64,000 bases of DNA. Source: Heterobasidion occidentale (taxonomy: Eukaryota; Basidiomycota; Agaricomycetes; Russulales; Bondarzewiaceae). Below the pieces are notes generated by a model, which had not been told where the DNA came from, did not search any database, and saw nothing but the letters and a program-made list of their open reading frames with translations. The stretch is from assembly GCA_039111635.1 (NCBI GenBank), contig JBCAQO010000002.1, forward strand, positions 1,860,001 to 1,924,000. Reading direction: 5' to 3'. Positions 10,546 through 19,343 of the stretch are shown one piece after another; position 1 is the stretch's first letter, and each line of letters starts with the position of its first letter. The position numbers and the translations under genes were made by a program.

Positions 10546-11607
10546 CTAGCTCGGCTCGAGTCTAGGCAGCAACTCTTGGAGCCGGTCACTGACAGACTTG
10601 AGTTCTTCTACTAGTGCGAGCATGTGTTCCTTCAGGTCGATTACTTCAAGGACGATCCGGAGCCGGCAAATCTTGCGGTCGAGTTCTTTGAGGACTGTCT
10701 CTTCTGGATTGGGGTGTTGCCCTTGTCCTCTGGCTTCCTCGCCTCTCGTTCCTCCTGTACCTTGGAGGATGCTCCTCATTGCTGCCTCCGGCGTCCTGCC
10801 CGGCGGATTGCCCTGTCGATGTGGGAGGAAGGGTCTCCCGATCCCTTCGTGCCTGTTGTTGTACTGTGGTCCAGAAGGGTTCTGTCTGGGCGGTTGCGTC
10901 TCAACTACTTGTAGTTGGTACCGCTCTTCTAGCTTCGTCGTCCCATAGTTGGACGCGGAATGGGTCAATCCGAACAGGAGGGGAGTGTACAACATCGGTG
11001 CTGGAGATGAGGGCAGGTAAGAGCTCCAGATTGATGAAGGAAGAAAACTCATTGGGATGGATGAGTAGGGCGTATGCCCCATTATTTCCTCTGGCATACC
11101 AGGAGGTGGCTCGATGATTATCTGCATAGGCCAAAAGCCTGACCTGATCGCTCGCATCTGCAAGGTGTCAGGGAACATCACTGTTCTCACTTCCCAGTTG
11201 CCCTGCGAAGAAGTTAGCGAGCCTTTGTAAGGCTAGCACTGTGGCCATCTGAATTACCACCGAGATTGTGGTGCGCTGAAGCAGCACATCCCCTAATCCT
11301 TCCAATTCTCTGGGGTGCAGATCTCTACCACCGGCAGGGGGTCCTCGGGTCCTGGCAGCCAGTGCACTAGTCGCTGCTGATTCTTGTACATTTGTTTCAG
11401 CAACTGCAGGCGGTGCCAGGTCCGCAGGGTTTCTTGGTCCTCCTCCGCTTCTTGTTTCCTGTCTTGCATCTCCTTGAGCCAATGCTGTCATTGGTTGCGG
11501 AGGCGTTGACGGAGCATGTCTTCCTTCTTGTTGGTGTCCCTCATCATGCTTGTCATGAGCTCCCTCAGTCCGAGGTGAGGCTCGTAGTTCTGTTCGATCT
11601 TCAGTGG
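10546..11607 (-). pseudogene. ORF3 of element B, 3' portion (interrupted by element A)
   Basis: Minus-strand frames from 11607 to 11168 and from 11190 to 10546 continue the ORF3 that starts at 22586 on the other side of element A. The first frame ends in an amphipathic stretch LANFFAGQLGSE. The second contains a Pro-rich part and a charged heptad-like end (ELDRKICRLRIVLEVIDLKE). A third frame (11134-10901) over the same DNA is also open. Function unknown; inactive because split. Confidence 0.6.
11603..11607 (+). repeat. Target-site duplication of element A, left copy
   Basis: AGTGG directly before the LTR start. The right copy at 22377-22381 is AGCGG, one transition different. Removing A and one copy restores the sequence found in an uninterrupted relative. 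Confidence 0.8.
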
Positions 11608-12184
11608 TGTTATGACTTGACCGATTGGGGCCCTTTGGGGCTGGTCTATCTGATGGTTCAAGCATCACATGCTAGGTGGCTCTACTACGGAGCGTACATC
11701 AAGGTATTTGGCATGTCCTTAGGAGCCGACTGGACTGATGGTTCTTCAAGACATCGGTAGAGGGCATATGAGAGGGTCATAGGTATAGCGGATTAATAAG
11801 GCATGCATTCACATGCCATGGGCTTAGGGCTTATGGGTAAGCACCTCGTCGCACCTGGATGGATTAGTGCGACTGGAGAAGTACAAGAGTAGGCACCGGC
11901 TGAGAGAGACAGCAACCACAGCTCTCCTGGGATGGAAACCCGGAGAAGCATACGGACTCTTACCCTATACCCTATACAGTATATAAGGCCCATAGAATAG
12001 GATGAGGATCTTCAGTCTATTCTCTTTGTTCTTAGGTATCTCTATATACCTATCTTCGAGCCAATCATTATTCCCTCCTGTATTGTTGCCTGATACAGTC
12101 GAGACTTTGTCCACCACTCAGTCCATCGTGCGACTTAGGGAAGAACCTGTTACTCTTGGGTTACTGAACGAGCAGTTTGTAACA
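11608..12184 (+). repeat. 5' LTR of element A (577 bp)
   Basis: Starts TGTTATGAC, ends TTTGTAACA. Contains the promoter, a predicted transcript start at 12014 and the R-U5 region. Nearly identical to 21802-22376. Confidence 0.9.
11980..11986 (+). promoter_or_regulatory. TATA box of LTR A
   Basis: TATATAA, 34 nt upstream of AGTCTATTCT (12014-12023), the proposed RNA 5' end. Confidence 0.65.
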
Positions 12185-12186
12185 CT

Positions 12187-12196
12187 AGAATAGACT
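12187..12196 (+). other. Primer-binding site of element A, self-priming type
   Basis: AGAATAGACT starts after a 2-nt spacer (CT) beyond the LTR. It is exactly complementary to AGTCTATTCT at 12014-12023. The same pair occurs in the LTRs at 28283 and 38896. Known precedent: the Tf1/sushi lineage primes from the 5' end of its own mRNA. Confidence 0.7.
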
Positions 12197-12673
12197 CGCT
12201 TTTACCCCTACCTTGCACCACTCTTTGCTTGCTGCCACACTCTCTCTCACAACCCTCATCGGTGGCATAGACACCCACCAAAGAGAGTTACTTCACACAC
12301 CCTGGAGCAAGACCTAGGCCTAGGATATCTACCAGGCACTAGGTGAACCCACAACCAACTTCGACAGAACAATCATCCTATCCATCAAAGGGGAAACCGC
12401 TGGTATTACTCCGATACCAATCGGCCAGCTCCCCCAAACTTTGATAACTGCTCGTACCGAGAAGGACAATATTTCTTCACAAGAGAAGACGAAACAGAAG
12501 CTGAGTGGGCTTGGGACAAAATAGCAGAAGACTGGGTAGAGCCATCCTAGTACAGAAACCCCGAACCAGAAATCCCAGATACATCGGAAGAAGAAGAAGA
12601 AGGAACAACCAAGTCCGAATCCTCGGATATTCAAACACCAATCAATACCCAAAATATTGAAGACAACACCATT

Positions 12674-13891
12674 ATGTCGACAAATGTTACAGCTCCCCCT
12701 GCAACCGCATCGTCTGGAAGGGGCAAGCTTAAACTCCCCGATAACTTCGAAGGAGACAGAACACAATCACAGAAATTCATCATGAATTGCCTCCTCCTTT
12801 TTACAGCAGAATCAGACCGGTACAAGACAGATGAGGACAAAGTTTCCCTCGCCCTCTCATGTATGAGATATGGAATGGCTAGCATATGGGCAGAAAGCTT
12901 CCTGAAGAAGACAGTCGGGGCAACCCCACCCAAAACCCTCGGGACTTGGACCGACTTCTACAACAAGTTTAAACTTCAGTTCAAGGAGACAAACCTTAAG
13001 GACAAGGCCCGAAGCGCTCTCATGTCTTTCTACCAAGGGAAGATGACGGTGGATGAATACTCCAATCAATTCATCCTTATCGCCACCGACGCCAACATCA
13101 CCGACAAGGAACAAGTTCCTTACTTCCAGAGAGGGCTCGATCCGAGGGTCATGGACAAGATCTATGACAAAGAAACACTGCCAAAAGACACGATCCAAGA
13201 CTGTGTCAATACTGCCTGTGAAATAGATGGACACTTGAGAGCCCGAAGTGCTCAAAAGGCGATCCTCGCCAACTCCACCTCATTCCGAGGCGACTTCTTC
13301 AATCGCTTTCAGCTCCAACCCGCTCGCCGCTATAACTCTACCAACGCTCCTCGCAGAATGAACAACCAGGTGGTTGACATGGACATCGACGCCTCTCGCA
13401 AGCGGGATGCCAACCGAAACAAGCGTGTATACAATGGCAAGCCCTCTACCCATTGCTTTAACTGTGGGAAATCAGAGCATTGGGTGTCTAATTGCTGTTC
13501 CCCTCGTAGAGGTGTTCCCCCTTCTCGAGGAAATCCGCGCAAGTCGATGGGCAGAGGAGGTAGAAGAACTCGCGCTGCAGACATGGAGGATGAAGATGAA
13601 CAAGAATCCTCGCTGGGAGACGATGTGGAACTTCATCGAGGACTGGAGGAGGGGAGTTTTCATGGCCACCACCGTCAGGTATCACAACCTGGTAATTCGG
13701 TGGAACGTGAGGACCCTCCCGCGAGAAGGGGAGGATCACGCCAGGGCAATGGAGAACGCTACGTACCACCTAACGGACGACGAGGCAACAGACCCATCAG
13801 TGATACTGATGGTGTCCGAGCGCTCTTCCAAGAAGTAGGGGAGGCCAAGGCCAAAAGAATGTTGGTGGACCTGGCAGAGGATTTTTCCTGA
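12674..13891 (+). CDS. Gag of element A
   Basis: A 405-codon open frame, the longest intact gag in the window. The capsid-like region runs from about residue 15 to 190 (KLKLPDNFEGDR, then WAESFLKK and LGTWTDFYNKFKLQFKE, then MTVDEYSNQFILIA and YFQRGLDPRVMDKI). A CCHC knuckle follows near residue 262 (CFNCGKSEHWVSNC), then a basic and acidic C-terminal tail ending LAEDFS. It would form the cytoplasmic particle and bind RNA. The start ATG at 12674 begins MSTNVTAPP, matching the starts of the B and E copies. The frame ends in TGA, and pol follows in another frame. Confidence 0.85.
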   Translation: MSTNVTAPPATASSGRGKLKLPDNFEGDRTQSQKFIMNCLLLFTAESDRYKTDEDKVSLALSCMRYGMASIWAESFLKKTVGATPPKTLGTWTDFYNKFKLQFKETNLKDKARSALMSFYQGKMTVDEYSNQFILIATDANITDKEQVPYFQRGLDPRVMDKIYDKETLPKDTIQDCVNTACEIDGHLRARSAQKAILANSTSFRGDFFNRFQLQPARRYNSTNAPRRMNNQVVDMDIDASRKRDANRNKRVYNGKPSTHCFNCGKSEHWVSNCCSPRRGVPPSRGNPRKSMGRGGRRTRAADMEDEDEQESSLGDDVELHRGLEEGSFHGHHRQVSQPGNSVEREDPPARRGGSRQGNGERYVPPNGRRGNRPISDTDGVRALFQEVGEAKAKRMLVDLAEDFS

Positions 13892-14004
13892 CCTCTCCTT
13901 CACCAGCCGAAGAGAGAGGGTTGAGGAAACTCGAGTACGATTCCCCGCCGTGTATTCGAATCGGAGCAATGAACAGTCACATCATTACCCCCATTTGACT
14001 TGAC

Positions 14005-17000
14005 GTGCGATTGACAACTCGAGGAAGAAGCGCTGGAGCCAGAGCCGCCATCGACTCAGCATGCAAAGGGATTTTGGTGAACGAGAGATGGGTACAGATG
14101 CACAATCTTCCGACCTATCCCTTAAACCGCCCCATCCGCGTTCGCAATGTCGATGATACCATCAACAAGGCAGGCCTTATTCACGAGGCCTAGACGCGAA
14201 TCTCACCGTTAAGGACAGATGGGGGAGAACTCACACTGAACACGTCCAAATGTTCATCACCAACCTAGGGAAAGACGACATGCTCCTAGGAACGGATTGG
14301 TTGAAATACCACGACCCCTCCATCGGGTGGAGGCACCGTGAAGTGCACTTTGATCGATGCCCCAGAGATTGCCAGCAACCATATGGGTTTACCAAGGAAA
14401 GGGAAGAGCCTACCAAGAAGGCATGGCTAGCGAAACTACGCGGTGACAAGATTTCTCAGCGGACGAAGCCGCATCTTGTCTCAGAACCGGTAGGACCTTC
14501 GTGGACTTGGATGAAAGAACAATGGAGCCAAGTACCCGCAAAGGAATGGAAATCTCAGTTCCTCTCCCTGTTGGAGCACAAATCCCAACAAGCCAAGGCT
14601 CGGAAATGGCTCGAGGAGCAAGTAACTGAAAGGAAGGAACACCGACAGGCTCAGCAAGAGGCAGCCCAGAGCAAAGCTTCAGAAGAAGTCACTAATAAAG
14701 TGCAAACACCATTTGACTCCTCCGCAACGGATAGCGGAAGAGAACCCGTCATTAGAAAGGTAGCTCCAGAACCCTCGGGGTTCGCAAGCTTTGACGAAGA
14801 TCTAGAGGAAGAAATTGACACCACCAACTTGAAAGGTCGGGTACCAACAGAGTACCATTCTTACCTTGACATCTTTAGCGAGAGGTGATCGCAGAGGCTT
14901 CCCCAACATACAATATGGGACCATGCGATAAACCTCAAGCCATCTTTTGTACCCCAGGCCCCACGGATATTTCCTTTGAGCCCGGAAAAACACGATGAGC
15001 TAGGGAAGTTCGTCAAGGAGCACCTTTCCAGAGGAACAATACGTCGGTCAACAGCCCATAGCGCGGCCTCCTTCTTCTTTGTAAGCAAGAAGGATGGGAA
15101 ACTCCGCCCGGTACAAGATTATCGCCACCTTAACGAACACACCATCCGAGACGTCTGCCCTCTACCATTAATCCAAGAACTATTGGATATTATTAAACGC
15201 GCAACGGTATTCTCAAAGCTCGATGTTTGGTGGGGATATAACAACGTGCGCATCAAGAAGGGAGACGAACCCAAAGCAGCCTTCGTCACACCCTTGGGGC
15301 TCTTTGAACCTACAGTAATGTTCTTTGGGCTCTGCAACTCCCCGGGAACCTTCCAAGCCATGATGAACATGATCTTCCAGGAACTCATCTTGGCTTGGAA
15401 AATAGCGGTATATATGGACGACATCCTCATCTTCACGAAGACCACGGCAGAACACATTGTGATTCTTCGGTGAGTCCTCCAAACCCTGCGCGACAACGAT
15501 CTTTACCTCAAACCAGAGAAGTGTGAGTTCCACAAAAACTGAACTACCTTGGATACACGATCTCAAAAGACCACGTCGCCATGGAAGACTCAAAGGTTGA
15601 AGCTATCCAGGAATGGCCCATCCCACGCACAGTCCACGACATCCGATCTTTCTTAGGCTTAGGGAACTTTTACCATCAATTCATCGACAAGTTCTCCTTA
15701 ATCGCTCGGCCCCTGCACGACCTCACAAAGAAAGATACAAAATGGGATTGGACCACGGAGTGCCAACAGGCGTTTGATCGATTGAAGAAAGCCTTCATCA
15801 GTCAACCTGTCCTGTTATACCCGGATCCGATGCGCCCTTACCGGCTCGTCACCAACGCTTCCCTCGCTGCATATGGTGCAGTCCTCTTACAGGAAGGACC
15901 TGATAACGACTGGCACCCTGTTGCCTACCTTTCTGGATCGTTCTCACTGGCCGAACGAAATTATGACGTACATGATCGCGAACTCCTCGCCATCATCAAG
16001 GTGCTTGAACACTGGAAACACTACCTCGAAGGCGCTAGACACCCCTTTGAGGTCTGGACGGACCACAAGAACCTGGAACACTTTCAGACGGTGCGCGACC
16101 TATCGAGGAGACAAGCACGCTGGAGTCTGTTTTTGTCCCGATTTGACTTCCAGCTCAGTTACAAGGCTGGAACTACTAATCATGCCGATGCCCTGTCCAG
16201 GCTTCCAGACCTTAGTGAGGGGGTGGAATCTGATAACAAGGCACAGACTCTGCTCTCGTCCAAACTTTTCACCGAGTCCAGTGAAACCCTGGTAGAACCA
16301 AGTGAAGGCATACATGTCAAAGCAACGGAACTAGTATCCTCGGACATCCTCTCCCTTATTCAACACTTGCGCTCAGAACATGATTTGCTGGTCGATGTTG
16401 CCCTAAAGAAGTTGCTGGAAAAAGGACCAAAGGTGATGAAGGGTGACCTAGGAAAGTGGACACATGAAGATGGCATCACAAGACGCGACAGCTACATATG
16501 TGTTCCAAAGGACGACCTCCTCGACGGATGATCGTCAGGACGCACCACGACACCATGGCTACAGGACACCCAGGTCGAGCAAAGACTTTAGAATTGGTAC
16601 AGCGCCACTACTGGTGGTCAAGCATGACCAAATTTGTCCACCAGTATGTGGACGGATGCGCAGTGTGCCAGTCCACCAAGAACCTGCCCCACAGAACCCA
16701 TCCACCGGTCCAACCATTGGAAACCACAAACGTCCCTTGGCGTTTTATCTCTACCGACTTTGTAATAGACCTCCCGGAAAGCAGAGGCGACAACTCGATA
16801 AACGTGGTAGTGGACCAGGGTCTGTCTAAAGGGACAGTCATAACTCCATGCAGAAAGACGATCACGGCCGAAGAAACGACAACGCTCTTCCAGGATAACG
16901 TCTTTAAACGATACGGTCTGCCGACCAAGGTAGTATCTGATAGAGGCCCCAATTTGCGGCAAAGTTCACGTGAGAACTATGGAAAGGAATGGGAATCACC

Positions 17001-17815
17001 CCCGCCCTTAGCACAGTGTATCATCCCCAGACAGACAGAGAAACGGAACGGGTTAACCAAGAGGTCGAGCAATTCCTGCGCGTATTCTGCAATTACCATC
17101 AAGACAATTGGGTAGACTTGCTACCTTTTGCAGAATTCTCCCACAATACCCGAAGACACTCCGCTACAGGGAAATCACCGTTTGAGGTCCTCTATGGGTT
17201 CAATCCGCCATATTCGGTCGACTTGGCTTTAGAAACCAAGGTACCCGCAGTAGCTAAATGTTTGCAGCTAATCAAGGAAGTCCAAGAAGATGCGGCCGCA
17301 AGTTTACAAATAGCTGCGCAGCACACCAAGGACCGGGATCTGCACAGAAAACTTCCACAGTGGGAAGTAGGAACCCAAGTTTGGTTAGAAGGACCCACAT
17401 TTGGACGACTCATCCGAAGTTCAAACTGGCACCTAGGCGGTATGGTCCTTTCCAAGTGACCGAAAGAATTGGTCCTCTGGCTTATCGGCTGAAAATACCT
17501 GAAACATAGAAGATACACCCGGTATTTCATGCCTCTGTGCTCACCGAATATCATGAGACAGAGGCCCATGGAAGGAACTTCCCCAGACCTGCCCCAGAAA
17601 TCCTGAACGAAGAAGAGCACTACGAAGTGGAGGCCGTTCTGGATTCAAGACGCCAGGGGCGAGGAACCAAATACCTCGTCAAGTGGGTCAGATACCCCGA
17701 GGCCGATAACACCTGGGAACCCTTTGCCCTCCTCAAGGATACGGCCAACGAGGCGCTTCGTGAATTCCACGAAAGTTACCCAGACAAGCCCCGACCTGCG
17801 GCAATGAGGCTGTAG
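14005..17815 (+). pseudogene. pol of element A: protease, RT, RNase H, integrase, chromodomain (broken)
   Basis: Protease AAIDSACKG and LLGTDWLKYHDP (14040-14310); linker to 14888; RT from LSPEKHDEL through YMDD (15414-15425); RNase H with VTNAS, where the first catalytic Asp is expected, then REL, WTDHKN and NHADALSR (15850-16200); integrase HHCC (16540-16680), core with STDF and SDRGP, then NQEVEQFLR; chromodomain 17610-17790 with YLVKWVRYPEADNTWEP. Breaks: TGA near 13996, a frameshift near 14175, TGA at 14886-14888, TGA at 15471-15473, frameshifts near 15540 and in the integrase (16530, 16960, 17390), and a stop near 17506. Ordinary chromovirus order. Confidence 0.88.
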
Positions 17816-17820
17816 AAAGG

Positions 17821-17828
17821 TATAAAAG
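17821..17828 (+). promoter_or_regulatory. Internal TATA box upstream of ORF3 (element A)
   Basis: TATAAAAG, 55 nt upstream of the ORF3 ATG at 17876. Equivalent boxes sit at 22633-22640 (B), 32205-32212 (E) and 2891-2898 (D) at 54-55 nt. Confidence 0.6.
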
Positions 17829-17875
17829 AGGAGATGTCTTGTCCCTTTTTGAAGCAACCATCCTCCCCCTAGTAC

Positions 17876-18520
17876 ATGTCCGACCATTCCTCCCTTGATT
17901 ATTCCCCTGGACGTGCCATGCTCATTGATGAAGGAACTACCTCATCACCATCAAGGAACCCCTCGCCGGACATCATCTTGGCCGTTGCCAACCCCGACAC
18001 TGGACGTCCTGGCCGAAGCAGCCGTCCAACAACTCCGGAGGGAGTTTCCATACCAATCTCCACCCACCTCGCCATGCTCACCACCGAAGATCGAATGGAA
18101 CTACGAGCCTCACCCAGGTCTGAGGGAGCTCATGACACGCATGATGAGGGACACCAAGAAGAAGGAAGACCTGCTCCGTCAACGCCTCCGCAACCGATGT
18201 CAGTGGTGGCTCAAGGAGACACAAGGCAGGAAACGAGAGGCGGAAGAGGACCAAGAAACCCTACGGACCTGGCATCACCTACAGTTGCTGAAACAGGTGT
18301 ACAAGAACCAGCAGCAACTAGTGCATCAGCTGCCAGGACCAGAGGACCCCCTGCCGGTGGTAGAAATCTGCACCCCCGAGAACTGGAAGGATTAGGAGAT
18401 GCGCTGCTCCAACGCACCACCATCTCGGCAGTAATTCAGATGGCCACAGCATTAGCCTTAAAAAGGCTCGCTAACTTCTTCGCAGGGCAACCAGGAAGCG
18501 AGGGCAACAATATACCCTGA
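17876..18520 (+). CDS. ORF3 of element A (post-integrase ORF), unknown protein
   Basis: 214 codons starting MSDHSSLDYSPGRAM shortly after the chromodomain. The body is Ser/Pro/Gly/Arg-rich and disordered-looking, and the end is a hydrophobic amphipathic stretch (LLQRTTISAVIQMATALAL). It has no signal peptide or envelope features. A second frame (17895-18395, 166 codons) is open over nearly the same DNA and reads as a highly charged, coiled-coil-like protein; both frames are also open in E, so which is translated is unclear. A further frame follows at 18526-18870 and another at 18907-19104. Its own TATA box suggests a separate mRNA. Confidence 0.5.
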   Translation: MSDHSSLDYSPGRAMLIDEGTTSSPSRNPSPDIILAVANPDTGRPGRSSRPTTPEGVSIPISTHLAMLTTEDRMELRASPRSEGAHDTHDEGHQEEGRPAPSTPPQPMSVVAQGDTRQETRGGRGPRNPTDLASPTVAETGVQEPAATSASAARTRGPPAGGRNLHPRELEGLGDALLQRTTISAVIQMATALALKRLANFFAGQPGSEGNNIP

Positions 18521-18525
18521 CGCGA

Positions 18526-19239
18526 GTGACCAGGTCAGGCTTTTGGCCTATGCAGATGATCATTGAGCCGCCTCCTGGTATGCCCGAGGAAATAATGGGG
18601 CGTATGCCCTACTCATCCACACCGACGAGTTCTCCTCCTTCATCAATCTGGAGCTCCTACCTGCCCTCATTTCAGACGCCGATGCAGTACACTCCTCTCA
18701 CGCCCGTCCCGTTCGGATTGATCCATTCCGCGTCCAACCATGGAACAACGAAACCAGTGGAGCGATACCGGCTACAAGTAGCCGAGACACGACCACCCAG
18801 ACAGAATACGTCTGGACCACAGTACAGCGACCGGCACGAAGGGATCGGGAGACCCTTCCTCCCGCATTGACAGAACAATCCACCAGGCAGGACGCCGGAG
18901 GCAGCAATGAGGAGCATCCTCCAAGATACAGGAGGAGCGAGAGGCGAGGAGGCCAGAGGACGAGGACGACCCCCCAGCCCAGGCGAGACAGTCCTAGAAG
19001 AACTTGACCAAGAGATTCGCCGACTCCAAACCGTCCTCAAGATAGTCGACCTGAAGGAGCACATACTCGCATTAGTAGAAGAGCTCCAATCCGCCAGCAC
19101 CTGACTCAGCGAACTACTGCCTGGACTCGAGCGGAACTAGACGCATGGGGCGAGGTTGAAGATGGGAATTATGATGACATCAACCCCTACTACAGGCCAG
19201 ACGAAGGATACAGAGATTACGGGGACATTGGTGGAGGAT
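18526..19239 (+). pseudogene. ORF3 downstream frames of element A
   Basis: Open pieces 18526-18870 and 18907-19104 correspond to element B 11190-10546. A short last piece ends with the acidic and Tyr-rich sequence NPYYRPDEGYRDYGDIGGGY before TAG at about 19239. In element E that same ending is joined directly to the ORF3 amphipathic stretch, because about 660 bp are absent there. The reading of this part in A is therefore uncertain. Confidence 0.4.
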
Positions 19240-19343
19240 ATTAGACAAGGGAGTTGAGGAACCCCTTGTCTCTAGCAGTGACGGAGAGGAAAGGACCCTC
19301 CGCACCACAGGTACTAGTTTCACGCACAGGACACCGGAAAGGA

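Larger units (their letters stand above)
9840..11607 (-). mobile_element. Element B, 3' fragment left of the A insertion
   Basis: Reverse-complement relative of element A's ORF3 and the start of its hairpin array. ORF3 codons run from 11607 leftward. Joining this fragment to the sequence right of 22376 restores the uninterrupted arrangement seen in A at about 18075-18100, which shows that A inserted here. The fragment ends at 9840, where LTR C starts. Two copies of the recurrent array motif are present (about 9848-9870 and 10321-10345). Confidence 0.85.

Noticed and set aside
13472..13769. Antisense frames over element A gag
   Set aside because: They mirror the gag frame and contain no independent signal.
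16100..16315. Antisense frames over RNase H (repeated in E at 34704-34985)
   Set aside because: Conserved only because the sense strand is; shadow of pol.
17876..18520. ORF3 as a retroviral envelope gene
   Set aside because: No signal peptide, glycosylation pattern, cleavage site or membrane anchor in A, B, D or E.
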